A stretch of DNA of 64,000 nt. Origin: Anaerolineales bacterium. Lineage in GTDB: Bacteria; Chloroflexota; Anaerolineae; 4572-78; J111. Position 1 is the stretch's first letter; the number at the start of each line of letters is the position of its first letter. A program made the position numbers and the translations under genes. Below the pieces are notes generated by a model, which made no database searches, had not been told where the DNA came from, and saw nothing but the letters and a program-made list of their open reading frames with translations. Shown here in pieces: positions 9,026-18,016 of this stretch. The DNA lies in assembly GCA_020634855.1 (NCBI GenBank), contig JACKAU010000008.1:186001-250000 (forward strand), given 5' to 3'.

Positions 9026-9907
9026 TTAAGCCGCTTCCTCTTCTTGGGCCATCTCCGGCCACATCAAGTAAGCGCCGACAAAAAAGCAAACAGCCCCAAT
9101 TAGGGTAAAAAGATTGGCCCAAGTCACCAGGTTACTAAAGATGGGATTTGGTCGAACAAAGGCCGCGAAAGCCGAAATCATAAAGGCGACACAGCCGATG
9201 AAGTTAATGAAGATAATCCACCAAGTCAGGCTCTTCACCTGCCAGCACCAAAAACGATGGCAAAATTCCAAAACCGCCGCCGTGCCCGAAACCAGAAAGA
9301 GAACCGACCCCACGTAGTCAGGAACCCACACCAAAATATCGTAGCCTAACCATCTCACGTTGATGAAAGCCATAAACGTGGACACGTTGAATTCCAGAGT
9401 CCCCAAAAATTGAGGAAAGGTCGCCCAAAAATCGAGGCGATGGGGCTGCCAGCCGAAATACCGTCGCTTTTGGGCGGCCGGATGGCCGTTTTCATCCAAG
9501 GTTTCCGGGGCATTGATAGCCTGATAATATTGGCTGTACCCCGCCGACGTAAAAAAAATGGAGCCTATAAAGAAAATGAGGTCGATGATATACACATAAG
9601 ACGGACCGGCCCAAACCAGCAAACTACCACTGATAAAGTGCCAGGAGCCAATCATAAACAGGACCGCAATCCACCAGTTCAGCGACCGGGGCCGCCATAG
9701 CCAGTATTTGTGTCGTTTCTTCTCGGTCGCATCAGGGCCGGGTTCGGGACCAAACCGTTTGCGATGTCGCCGAGAGGTTCTGACATCCAGCGCACCGTCA
9801 GGCCGGCGGTGGACGATGCGGGTCACAAAAGGGCCAACATATCGTGATTCGATATGTTCCCATCGCTCCGAAAACTGGATATAGCCTCGTTTTATTGAAG
9901 ACGGCAT
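9026..9907 (-). CDS. Six-TM membrane protein built of three repeats (YrhK-like)
   Basis: A 293-aa protein with a basic ~65-residue cytosolic N-terminus and six hydrophobic segments. These fall into three two-helix units, each opening with an aromatic signature: 'RSLNWWIAVLFMIGS', 'HRLDFWATFPQFLGT' and 'KSLTWWIIFINFIGC', about 75-80 residues apart. The second helix of each unit carries 'G..FF..A/GAYL' type sequence. The pattern recalls YrhK-like membrane domains, but I do not recognise a named family with certainty. The end is acidic (EMAQEEEAA). The start at 9907 has only a weak ribosome site. No neighbour gives a clear functional hint. Confidence 0.7.
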   Translation of the reverse strand: MPSSIKRGYIQFSERWEHIESRYVGPFVTRIVHRRPDGALDVRTSRRHRKRFGPEPGPDATEKKRHKYWLWRPRSLNWWIAVLFMIGSWHFISGSLLVWAGPSYVYIIDLIFFIGSIFFTSAGYSQYYQAINAPETLDENGHPAAQKRRYFGWQPHRLDFWATFPQFLGTLEFNVSTFMAFINVRWLGYDILVWVPDYVGSVLFLVSGTAAVLEFCHRFWCWQVKSLTWWIIFINFIGCVAFMISAFAAFVRPNPIFSNLVTWANLFTLIGAVCFFVGAYLMWPEMAQEEEAA

Positions 9908-10003
9908 AAGCGCTTAGTTCTCTGATTTAGCTGTCAACCAGCCCGGCATAGTCAAATCCCAGTGAATAGCGGCGGCGCGCAGCCCAAAAAGGATCATCAA
10001 GGA

Positions 10004-11393
10004 TTAATGTTTAAAGCTGCCGGCTTCCTCTTCAGACAGAGGCGTGGTTACCGGATGTCGATCAAAATGGGCCACCGCATCCCGGTAATCCGTTAACAGC
10101 AAACTGGCTAAATCACGGCTGAAGCCATGTCTGATCAGAATCCGTTGAATGGCTAAATCTTCCCGGTTGGGGGGCAGGGTGTAGGCCGGAACCAGCCAAC
10201 CACGGGTGCGCAATCGGTCGGCCAGATCAAACAGGGTAAAGCCGTGATCAACCCCTTCTTTCAGCTTCCAGGCCAACGCGGGGATACCGCCTCGGCCGTT
10301 GTAGATAACCTCAAACGGTTCCATCTTACCGATCTCATCGGCCAGGGCTTGGGCCGTGTCGTAACAGGCCTGATGAATCTTACGGTACCCTTCCTTACCC
10401 AAACGGAGGAAATTGTAATATTGGGCGATAATCTGGCTGCCCGGCCGGGAGAAGTTCAGGGCAAAAGTCGGCATGTTGCCGCCCAGATAATTGACCCAAA
10501 AGATCAAATCTTCCGGCAAATCTTCTATGTTGCGCCAGACAACCCAGCCGACGCCTAAAGGGGCCAACCCAAATTTGTGGCCGGAGGTATTGATCGATTT
10601 GACCCGTGACAAACGGAAATCCCATTCCAAGTCAGGGGTAAACAAACGGAGCCAGAAAACCACCGCTGGCGCCATCGACATGAATGGGGATATTTAAGCC
10701 GGTTTCTTTTTCTAACTTATCCAAGGCGTCGCTGACGTCTTTCACCGGTTCAAAGTCGCAGGTAAAGGTGACGCCCAACGTGGGTACCACGCCGATGGTG
10801 TTCTCATCGACCCGTTTCAGCACCTCTTCCGCATTCATGATCAGGCGATCCCCTTCCATCGGAATTTCCCGATGTTCCACATCCCAATAGCGGGCGAATT
10901 TGTGCCAGCATACCTGAACGGGACCGGTGACGAAATTCGGTTTATCGGTCGGTTTGCCGGCGGCTTTTTGGCGGGCGCGCCAATTCCACAACAAGGCCAT
11001 ACCGCCTAGCATGGCCGCCTCACTGGAGCCGGTCGTAGACGTCCCCATGGTATTGGCGGCATCGGGCGAATTCCACAGGTCGGCCAGCATATGAACACAG
11101 CGGCCTTCTAATTCGGCCGTTTGCGGATATTCGTCCTTGTCAATCATATTTTTATCCAAGGAACGCATCATCAGCTCTCTGACCTCGGGTTCCAGCCAAG
11201 TCTGACAAAACGTCGCCAAGTTTTGGCGCGAATTGCCATCCAGCATCAATTCATCGGCCACAACCCGGAACGCATGCCGAGGAGAGTGTTCCTTTTCCGG
11301 CATCTTGAATTTAGGCATACTGATCGATAAATCAGATGAGGCGTATACATTGTCTCCTATGATTTCACGGATGTCGTCTTTCTTGTGCAACAT
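10004..11393 (-). pseudogene. gadB: Glutamate decarboxylase, split by a single-base frameshift
   Basis: Two overlapping reading frames make one GadB. The N-terminal frame (11393 down to 10632, 253 aa) covers the start to 'HVDGASGGFLAPFVYP' and then stops. The C-terminal frame (read as far as 10004) resumes with 'DLEWDFRLSRVKS', the PLP-lysine motif SGHKFG and the typical end GSFKH. Joined, they give about 463 aa, the usual GadB length. Removing one C from the run of four at 10635-10638 restores the frame exactly. GadB converts glutamate to GABA and consumes a proton, as an acid-resistance enzyme. AAGGAG lies 6 nt before the ATG. No glutamate/GABA antiporter is adjacent. This is either a true pseudogene or a homopolymer sequencing error; everything else looks intact, so I lean to an error or a very recent mutation. 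Confidence 0.88.
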
Positions 11394-11432
11394 GGTTTAC
11401 TCCTTATTAAATCTCATTCTATTCAATTAACA

Positions 11433-12113
11433 TTAGCTACCGGAACCGTTCATGTGGGCCGAAATTTGGGGTAAATAATCATTCAACGCACCGCTGATGC
11501 CGCCCAGTAAAATCTGAACGCCGATAGTCAGCAGAATTAAGCCCATGATCCTCGTCAGCGCATTGATCCCGCTCTGCCCAATTTTCTTTTCAATGGCATC
11601 GCCCGACAGGAAGAAGAAGTAGGTCATCACCATAATCAGCCCAAAGCCGACAATCACGGCGATTACCCCTTCAACACCATCGGTGGCCGCAAAAACAACG
11701 GCCGACGACATAACCCCGCCGCCCGCTAGAATCGGTATAGCCAGCGGGGAAACGGCTTTGTCGAGCTCATTCTCCAAGGTGTGTTTAATGTCGCTATCAC
11801 TGGCTTTCTGCGCCCCATGACCCTGGCCGCTCACCATACGGTAGCCGATGAAGAACACCAGGTAACCGGCCCCGATTTTAAAGGCAGATAGGGTGACGCC
11901 AAATAACTCGCCCATGAGTTTGCCCGCCGCTGCCGTGACCACAATGATAATAAAAGCCACGATGACCGCCCGCAAAGCCACCTTCTTTTTGGTGGCCGCG
12001 TCATCTTCGCTTGTCATACTGATAAAGATGGGCGTATTGGCAATAGGATTACACATCGCGAAGAATGTCGCCAATGCATTGACAAGCAGTGGTATTAAAG
12101 CCGTGGTATCCAT
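11433..12113 (-). CDS. MarC-family integral membrane protein
   Basis: A 226-aa multi-pass protein matching the MarC/UPF0056 family. It opens with 'NALATFFAMCNPIANTPIFI' (the family's conserved NP segment), continues with 'GVTLSAFKIGAGYLVFFIGYRM' and ends with a long hydrophobic C-terminal half. About six membrane segments are visible. MarC proteins were once linked to multiple antibiotic resistance, but their transport substrate is not established. A GAGGAGGGG site precedes the ATG. It lies 39 bp upstream of gadB on the same strand, so co-transcription is likely. Length is normal for the family. Confidence 0.88.
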   Translation of the reverse strand: MDTTALIPLLVNALATFFAMCNPIANTPIFISMTSEDDAATKKKVALRAVIVAFIIIVVTAAAGKLMGELFGVTLSAFKIGAGYLVFFIGYRMVSGQGHGAQKASDSDIKHTLENELDKAVSPLAIPILAGGGVMSSAVVFAATDGVEGVIAVIVGFGLIMVMTYFFFLSGDAIEKKIGQSGINALTRIMGLILLTIGVQILLGGISGALNDYLPQISAHMNGSGS

Positions 12114-12165
12114 TTATAGTCCCCTCCTCTCCTCTAACTCTTATAGTTATTTTGATAAACCTCCA

Positions 12166-12516
12166 CTAAGCCAGGAACCGGCTAATCCCCTTCACCAGAA
12201 AATATAACCCAAACACCAATGAAATGGCAATTAGCAGTTCGCGGTTGTGCTGGGTTAGCCAGGCGGATAAGTTGTTCAGCATCCTTGTCACCTGTTCCGG
12301 CCTAATGATCCGTATCAGGATGAGGAGCAGCACCAGCGACTCGGCCAGCAGGCCGAAAAGCAAAAAAACCAGGGTACTGTCTGCCTGGCCAATTTGAGCT
12401 TCGCCGATAACCGCAATTGCATTCAGGGTGAAGGCCCACAACTTAGGGCTAGCCGCCACCAGGATACAGCCAATCCCAAAGGCCTTAACCGGCGTGATGG
12501 TGTCAATCATGGTCAA
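12166..12516 (-). pseudogene. Truncated GAP-family membrane protein (C-terminal half)
   Basis: The 116 residues align along their whole length with residues ~111-225 of the full 225-aa GAP (Sap, sulfolipid-addressing type) protein at 33822, from 'TMI(D/E)TITPVKAFG' to 'GLYFLVK.I.RFLA'. The first 110 residues and their membrane segments are missing. The fragment overlaps the stop codon of the SulP gene at 12513 by 4 bases, so a deletion or recombination has placed SulP directly where the 5' half should be. It could still be translated by coupling from SulP, but it lacks half of a normal GAP protein, so I treat it as a remnant. Confidence 0.75.
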
Positions 12517-14195
12517 CCATTATGATGATTCGCCCTGTCTTTCTTGCCGGTATTCAACCATTGGCGGGCTACCGAAATGGCCGAATTCATTGATACGCCC
12601 AATTGAGGCTGTTCCAGAAAGATGCGGTCCTCGCCAATTTGGGAACTTAGTCCGGTCCGCATTAATTGGTCTTTAACGTTCGGGGCAATGCCCGCCAAAA
12701 ACAACGCCCCCCCGCTGGCTTGCAAGGTTTGCTGGTACCGCTGCAACACCCCCACAAAGTTGCTGTCGATTTCATCCCGTCCGCGCAAGATCAACAACAC
12801 CGCCGCCCTGCGCACCTGATTCACCTGGGGTAATTGCGCTTCAAAGTTCGCGGCCGAGGCAAAAAAGAGATTGCCATACACGTACAACACCACCAGTTGA
12901 CCCGCCTCAAGCTGCGCCGGCGGCTTCCGTTCGATGGGGAAACCGCGCTCAACCAACTCGAACTCAACCACCGTTACCACGTTGGACGAGGTGAAGACGT
13001 GCAGCAAAATCGACACGATGACGCCCACAAAAACCGCATATTGCAGCGGCATCACCAGGGTTGAGATGAAGGTCAAAACCATCGCAATCCGCGCCGTTAA
13101 CCCGGTTTGCCATACGGTCAACACATCTTTCGGTTTGAAACTTTGAAACCCAACCACAATCAGCAAGCCCGCCAGGGCCGGCATCGGCACGCGCATTACA
13201 AAATTACCCAGCAGCAGCACCAGCGGCGCGACAAACACACCGGCCAAAATATTCGCCCAGCGGGTTTTGGCCCCGGCATTGACCGTGACCGCGGTGCCGG
13301 ACATCGAGCCGCCCGCCGGAATGCCTTGAAAAAAGCCGGTGGCGATATTGGCCACACCCTGCCCCACAAAATCGCGGGAGTTATCGGGGTAGCTGCCGTC
13401 CGGGTTGGGGTAGCTCTGGCTCACGCCCGCCCCCTGCACCAGCCCGATCACAGCCACAGCCGCCGCCGCCGGCAGCAAGCCCGCCATCGCACTGAGGCTA
13501 GGCAGGGCAAAGTTGAACAGTTTGTCGGGCATTTGAGTGATGTCGCCCACCAGTTGCACCGACTCCAAATTCAAGACGGCGGTAATGATGGTGCTCACGA
13601 CCAGGGCCAGCACCATCGCGATTTTACTGAACCGGGTTAACCCCAGCCCCAAAATCACGGCGATGGTTATCAGCCCAATCTCCAACGTGGCCCAGTTAAT
13701 TTGCTGCCAGTGCAGGATGAGGTCAAGGAGTTGCAGGACTTTGTTGCTGAACGGGCTGTCGTAGCCGGTAAAATCAGCGGTTTGGCCTAACACAATCAAC
13801 GCCGCCACCCCGGTAATAAAGCCGACCATCACCGAGTTGGCGACAAAGCGCAGCATGGTCCCCAGCCGAAAAACGCCGAACAATAGTTGGACCAGGCCGG
13901 TGAGCAAAACCAGCGCCGCCAGATGAACGGTGCGTTGGGCGGCGGGAACCGAACCCAGCGTATCGCCCACGGCCACCGACAGGGCGCTGGTCGTGGAGAC
14001 ATTCATAAACACCGACGAGGTTGCCAACGCCCCGATGGGGGTGGCAATCATCAGGGTATACAACCCCAACACCGGGTTCACATTAGCCAGAATGGCGTTG
14101 GCCATGCCCTGAGGGATATTGACGATGGCAAAGGTTAAGCCCGCTACGGCATCCGCCGAAAGGGTCTTTGACTCAAACTTGAGTAATGACATCAT
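12513..14195 (-). CDS. SulP-family anion transporter with STAS domain
   Basis: A 560-aa SulP (SLC26-type) permease. The N-terminal signature 'AGLTFAIVNIPQGMANAILA' and the mid-protein 'GLVQGAGVSQSYPNPDGSYPDNSRDFVGQGVANI..GFFQGIPAGGSMSGTAV' are family hallmarks. About ten membrane segments run to ~395, followed by a cytosolic STAS domain (~430-545; LYVYGNLFFASAANFE, LILRGRDEIDSNF). Likely substrates are sulfate, bicarbonate or other anions, and sequence alone does not decide. Its central motif is closest to the SulP at 38803 (both have PNPDGS and SRDF), while the one at 26728 is more distant. The truncated GAP fragment starts inside its stop codon. The first of two adjacent Met codons is used. 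Confidence 0.9.
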   Translation of the reverse strand: MMSLLKFESKTLSADAVAGLTFAIVNIPQGMANAILANVNPVLGLYTLMIATPIGALATSSVFMNVSTTSALSVAVGDTLGSVPAAQRTVHLAALVLLTGLVQLLFGVFRLGTMLRFVANSVMVGFITGVAALIVLGQTADFTGYDSPFSNKVLQLLDLILHWQQINWATLEIGLITIAVILGLGLTRFSKIAMVLALVVSTIITAVLNLESVQLVGDITQMPDKLFNFALPSLSAMAGLLPAAAAVAVIGLVQGAGVSQSYPNPDGSYPDNSRDFVGQGVANIATGFFQGIPAGGSMSGTAVTVNAGAKTRWANILAGVFVAPLVLLLGNFVMRVPMPALAGLLIVVGFQSFKPKDVLTVWQTGLTARIAMVLTFISTLVMPLQYAVFVGVIVSILLHVFTSSNVVTVVEFELVERGFPIERKPPAQLEAGQLVVLYVYGNLFFASAANFEAQLPQVNQVRRAAVLLILRGRDEIDSNFVGVLQRYQQTLQASGGALFLAGIAPNVKDQLMRTGLSSQIGEDRIFLEQPQLGVSMNSAISVARQWLNTGKKDRANHHNG

Positions 14196-14407
14196 AACCT
14201 CAGTGGCCTAATTGATAGTTAAGGTCGTGATTGCAGTTTCGTTGATGACCACAGTGTGTAGATACTTCCCCTGGACCCCTCTCCCAAACCTGGACCAAGC
14301 CAAGCCGGATGTATGGAAGAGGGGCAGGGAAGGGTCAGACCTTCCTTAATCTCGTTACTCATTAGCTGCCAGCATGGCAGCGGCTAATGCTTCTGCCTCG
14401 GCGGCTT
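14196..14407. other. Intergenic region holding an out-of-frame tail of the DUF1269 gene
   Basis: On the minus strand, positions 14407 to 14355 read in another frame as an Ala/Glu-rich peptide (EAAEAEALAAAMLAANE, then stop). It follows immediately on the C-terminus of the DUF1269 protein and would join it if one base were added to the A5 run at 14415-14419. The rest of the region shows nothing I recognise. Confidence 0.45.
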
Positions 14408-14998
14408 CTATGACTTTTTCTCCTCAGGTTTGTCCTTAGCTGGCGCCGGGGCGTCGCCGCTGTCACCCTGGTCAACACTCACTTCACCGGCGGCAAACGC
14501 GGCAAGCTCGCCCGAAAGTTCATCGCCCACGGTTAGTGTCACCACCTTGGCGTTGTAGCCTTTGAGACTATCAACAACGACCTCGCTGTAGATATCTTCA
14601 ACCAATAGCAAGAAAGCAGAACTGTCGGGGGACATGGCCTCACCAATCTCTTCGATATCACCTTTGGAGAAGGGCCGGCCCAGGTATTTGCCGGCGACGC
14701 CACCCACGACCGCGCCACCCACCGTCCAGGCCAGCAAGCCGGCCGGCCCGCCGATAAGGCCCAGCAGCCCACCGACGACCGCGCCGCCTACGCCACCCAC
14801 AGCGCCGTGGCCCGGCTCGTGAAAGTGAACTTTGCCTTTTTCGTCCTGCTCGACCACAACTTCAGCTAAAATGGCCTGTCCCGTTAAAGCGCCGGATTTT
14901 TTGATGGCCTTGACGGTTTCGCCGGCCGTATCTTTCCCGGCAAAAGTGAAGGCTAGGATATTGTAGATGGCTGATTTTTCTTTCTTTTCTTTACTCAT
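14408..14998 (-). CDS. DUF1269 glycine-zipper membrane protein
   Basis: A 196-aa protein. Residues ~8-60 (IYNILAFTFAGKDTAGETVKAIKKSG...AILAEVVVEQDEKGKVHFHE) and the Gly-rich segment at ~64-105 (GGVGGAVVGGLLGLIGGPAGLL, GGAVVGGVAGKYLGRPF) are the DUF1269 pattern. The family is found in bacterial stress and membrane contexts; molecular function is unknown. A similar protein lies at 22570, so this region has two. The C-terminal 25 residues (APAPAKDKPEEKKS) are charged. A single-base change in the A5 run near the stop would extend it by ~18 Ala/Glu-rich residues to 14355, so the annotated end may be premature. An AAAGGA site precedes the ATG. Confidence 0.85.
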   Translation of the reverse strand: MSKEKKEKSAIYNILAFTFAGKDTAGETVKAIKKSGALTGQAILAEVVVEQDEKGKVHFHEPGHGAVGGVGGAVVGGLLGLIGGPAGLLAWTVGGAVVGGVAGKYLGRPFSKGDIEEIGEAMSPDSSAFLLLVEDIYSEVVVDSLKGYNAKVVTLTVGDELSGELAAFAAGEVSVDQGDSGDAPAPAKDKPEEKKS

Positions 14999-15181
14999 CG
15001 TTCAGTGTTCCTTTCGCTAACTGGGTAAAATTGATAAAATTGATTGACGCAACTCACTGCTCAGGGCGCCCCAAATATTTTGACTAATAGGCTTATTTCC
15101 CTCCTGTTCATACTCGAAGTTAATGACAGCTTGAGCGTAACAATGGTGCGGCTGCCGTCTTTAGCTTCAATAGAGACATCT

Positions 15182-16798
15182 CTATGAGTGTGTATCTGCC
15201 GTGCGGTACGCCTGCAGTAACTCGCGTTCTTGCTCGTGCTTGGGAAAGAAGATGAAGACCAGCGCCGCGCCAACCAGAACGGCAATAATGCCGGAAATGT
15301 AGGCCTTGTCATCGCCGACCAGAAACGCGGTTTTGGCCGCAGCCGTGATCTGATCGGCATACTGCGGATACTGCTGCGCGATATTTTCGGCGCTGGCATA
15401 CGACAGCTCCAACTGACTAACGACGCTGTCGGAAATATCGGCGCCGTTCGGTGCGGCCGCAATGGCTGAACCCATCGCGGTGGCAAAACCGGCGGCGAGC
15501 AGCGCCCCAAAGATCGACTGCATCAGCGCGCCACCCAGATCGCGCTGTAAGTCCGTTGTGCCGGAGGCCATACCGACCCGGGTTATTGGCACCGAGGCTG
15601 CGAGCGAATTTGAGGACGGCGTGCCCCCCAGACCAACGCCGGCGCCGAGAAAGACATAGGCCAGCCCGATCAACCAGTAAGAAATGCCTTCATTCCACCA
15701 CAACCACATAAGCACAAATGCGATCAACACGGAGATAAAACTCAACAGCAACGTGAACCGCGAACCCCGCTCCTCCACCAATTTGGCCGAACGCGGTGCC
15801 ACCAGGATCATCAGGACGGCCGCCGGCAGGATCGCCGCCCCGGCCGCCACGGTCGAGTAGCCCAGCACATTTTGCATGAACTGCTGCCCGAGGAACATCG
15901 CGCCCATCAGTGAGCCGAACACGATGATACCTCCGACCGCCGCCACCCAGAACGTGGGCCGCGCTGCCACCTTCAGATCATAGAGCGGGTTCTTGGCCCG
16001 GCGCTGGCGGATAACAAAGAGCACCAGGACCACCAGCGTGACCGCCGCCAGGCTCAACACCAGCTTGCCCATGTTCGGCACCGGCGCAAAATTGATGGTT
16101 AGGATAAGCGCCCCGACAAAGACCAACGACAGGATACCGCCGATATTGTCAACCTCTTCTTTCGACTCTTTAACGTGCGACGGGATGAACTTGAAGGCCA
16201 TAACCAGAGCTATCAGCGCGACCGGGATGACCGCCAAGAAAACCGCACTCCACGGCAGGAATAACAATAGCCCTCCGGAGATGAGGGGCCCACAGGCGTT
16301 GATAGCGCCGCCCGTGGCGGCCCATAATGCGATCGAACGCGTTCGGGCCGGGCCGGGCCCCCACAACGCCGCAATCAAGGCTAGACAGGTCGGGAAAGCC
16401 ATGCCAGCGGCGATACCGCCAAATAGACGGCCGGCAATCAATATCTGGATTGTTGGGGCAAATGCGCAAATTAGTGCGGCCGGCATCGCCAGAGAGACGC
16501 CGAGCATAGCAATCTGCTTGCGCCCGTAACGGTCGCCCACAGCACCCAGCCACAACACAGAGCAAGCCAGACCCAGCGAATAACCGACCGCCACCAGGTT
16601 GAGCTGCGTCTGGGAAGCAACGAAATAGGAACCAATCGCTGGCAGAGCCACGTTGGCCATGGCCAGCGGCAGGTTGGCCACGGCGGCCACCACAATGAGC
16701 GTGGTCAGGATGATCCCGGCCTTCTCAGGCGCGCTTGATGATGCAGCCGGCTCGGCCGGGCCAACCCCAGATTTGAGTTCAGCTTGTTGATTACTCAT
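15182..16798 (-). CDS. MFS drug-efflux type transporter (14-TM, EmrB/QacA-like)
   Basis: A 538-aa major facilitator protein. Hydrophobic segments are consistent with 14 membrane helices. The conserved loop 'GAVGDRYGRKQIAMLG' between helices 2 and 3 is the MFS signature, and motif-C-like Gly-rich helices follow (FGGIAAGMAFPTCLALIAALW). 'TRVGMASGTTDLQRDLGGALMQSIFGALLAAGF' near ~425 is typical of the DHA2 (EmrB/QacA) branch. It is expected to be a proton-driven exporter of organic compounds; the substrate cannot be inferred. A GAGA site lies close to the ATG. It stands between a DUF1269 gene and a TRIC-type channel, all on the same strand but spaced by more than 100 bp. Confidence 0.88.
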   Translation of the reverse strand: MSNQQAELKSGVGPAEPAASSSAPEKAGIILTTLIVVAAVANLPLAMANVALPAIGSYFVASQTQLNLVAVGYSLGLACSVLWLGAVGDRYGRKQIAMLGVSLAMPAALICAFAPTIQILIAGRLFGGIAAGMAFPTCLALIAALWGPGPARTRSIALWAATGGAINACGPLISGGLLLFLPWSAVFLAVIPVALIALVMAFKFIPSHVKESKEEVDNIGGILSLVFVGALILTINFAPVPNMGKLVLSLAAVTLVVLVLFVIRQRRAKNPLYDLKVAARPTFWVAAVGGIIVFGSLMGAMFLGQQFMQNVLGYSTVAAGAAILPAAVLMILVAPRSAKLVEERGSRFTLLLSFISVLIAFVLMWLWWNEGISYWLIGLAYVFLGAGVGLGGTPSSNSLAASVPITRVGMASGTTDLQRDLGGALMQSIFGALLAAGFATAMGSAIAAAPNGADISDSVVSQLELSYASAENIAQQYPQYADQITAAAKTAFLVGDDKAYISGIIAVLVGAALVFIFFPKHEQERELLQAYRTADTHS

Positions 16799-16905
16799 GG
16801 TATTCTCTCATTTAATAGATGCCCCGCGAATTTCTTTGGCTCGAATAGCCCCATCTAAACCCCATTGACGCCATTGGCGTGCGGATTATTTATCCTTCAA
16901 GCCGC

Positions 16906-17697
16906 TTAGTTACCGTTATCCGGCGGGTTTTCCCAGGATGGACCCCAACCGAGTTGCATCTTCTCTTTAAGGGATTCACGCTTGGGCGCGCCTTTGAGCA
17001 GCCAAGCCGGGACTCGGCGCGGCATCGGTTCCTCCCATAAGTACCAGATAGCGGCCAGACGGAAGGCAAAGCCGATGGCGAAGGCAATCAACGACGCGGC
17101 CACAAAACCCAGAGCAAGACCGGGGCCGCCAACAGCGCCGGCTCTCAAGAAGAAAAAGCTGACGGACGTCAGCACGGCCGAGCCGATAAACCACTCGCCT
17201 TGCACAAATTGTTTGGCCGGAACGTCAGAGGCGATGTCTATCAGGAAGCGTCCGGTGGTGGGGCCGGCTACGCCTAAGACAATGGCGCCGAGTAACGGCC
17301 ATTGGGCGGCTAGACCTTTTTCGACCCCCACCACGGCATACCAGGGCAATGAAAAGGAGGTCATAATTTGGAAGTAGGTTTCACGGAACCGCTGACCCTT
17401 GCCCCAGGCCGTCTCCATCCCAATGATCCAGGCGATGATTACCAAGATGAGATACCAGGGGTTCGTCAAGGCACCGGGAGTGTCGTTCAGCAAGACATCA
17501 CGGGTGATGCCGCCGCCGATACCACCGAAAATGGCGAAGACCAAAATACCAATAATGGTGGTGTAGTGACCCTTGTAGTGATCGGGGCGTTGGCAGAGTA
17601 AGGCCCCATTGAGCGCGTTGGTAAATGCCGCCAATAGATCGACGTACAAGAAATTCCCCGGGGTCAAATAGGCTAATAGGTAGGTAATGAGATGCAC
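16906..17697 (-). CDS. UPF0126/TRIC-type cation channel protein
   Basis: The protein has about seven membrane segments arranged as a duplicated three-helix unit, typical of UPF0126 (YadS-like) proteins, prokaryotic relatives of trimeric intracellular cation channels. Recognisable parts are 'LLAAFTNALNGALL', 'FAIFGGIGGGITRDVLLNDTPGAL' (family signature) and 'AIVLGVAGPTTGRFLIDI'. Expected activity is a monovalent cation channel in the inner membrane. The longest frame starts at 17727, but GTG at 17697 follows TGAGGAG at 6 nt and gives the usual short N-terminus (HLITYLLAYLTPGNFLYVDLLAAFTNA), so I use it (263 aa). A SulP STAS remnant ends just upstream. Confidence 0.83.
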   Translation of the reverse strand: MHLITYLLAYLTPGNFLYVDLLAAFTNALNGALLCQRPDHYKGHYTTIIGILVFAIFGGIGGGITRDVLLNDTPGALTNPWYLILVIIAWIIGMETAWGKGQRFRETYFQIMTSFSLPWYAVVGVEKGLAAQWPLLGAIVLGVAGPTTGRFLIDIASDVPAKQFVQGEWFIGSAVLTSVSFFFLRAGAVGGPGLALGFVAASLIAFAIGFAFRLAAIWYLWEEPMPRRVPAWLLKGAPKRESLKEKMQLGWGPSWENPPDNGN

Positions 17698-17710
17698 GGG
17701 AGTCTCCTCA

Positions 17711-17927
17711 TTATAAGATTCGCCCACTATATGATTCAGTCATGGATAGGCCTTGCTCAATACGCGGCGAGAAAGTTTCGACCGCCTGTGCCAGATTTAG
17801 ATACATGCGCTCATGGCCCAACGTTTTTCTTAGCGGTGACCGCCTGACGATGGGCAGGGCTTCAGGGTTTAAGGCCGCCAACCACAATGAGATACCGGCG
17901 GTTTGCAACTGCTCTTCAAATGAAACT
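17711..17927 (-). pseudogene. SulP STAS-domain remnant
   Basis: A ~70-residue fragment aligns with the last ~60 residues of the complete SulP at 26728: 'EEQLQTAGISLWLAALNPEAL' against 'EEQLQAAGILFGLAALNPEAL', then 'VRRSP', 'ERMYLNL' and 'E..S.R.E'. The alignment breaks off at ~17927, so no membrane part exists. It lies directly downstream of sulfatase 1, whereas in the second locus a complete SulP lies downstream of sulfatase 2, with anSME and HAD genes between. It is best read as a scar of a duplicated sulfatase-SulP segment. Confidence 0.8.
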
Positions 17928-17954
17928 GCGTAAGGCCTGTTCTTTCTGGGTCAG

Positions 17955-17985
17955 GCCGGGTACCGGCTTAGTCGGTACCCGGCCA
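17955..17985 (-). terminator. Hairpin downstream of sulfatase 1
   Basis: A 12-bp perfect stem (ggccgggtaccg / cggtacccggcc) with a 7-nt loop lies 31 bases past the sulfatase stop codon. There is no clear T-run, so intrinsic termination is uncertain. A similar hairpin (ggcagggtac / gtaccctgcc) sits in the same place after sulfatase 2. Confidence 0.5.
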
Positions 17986-18016
17986 TTGCCGTATCAGAAA
18001 TGAACCGGCTCAAAGC

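Noticed and set aside
15061..15510. Minus-strand frame of 149 aa overlapping the 3' end of the MFS gene
   Set aside because: Shifted-frame shadow of the transporter with no domain; the MFS frame is complete.
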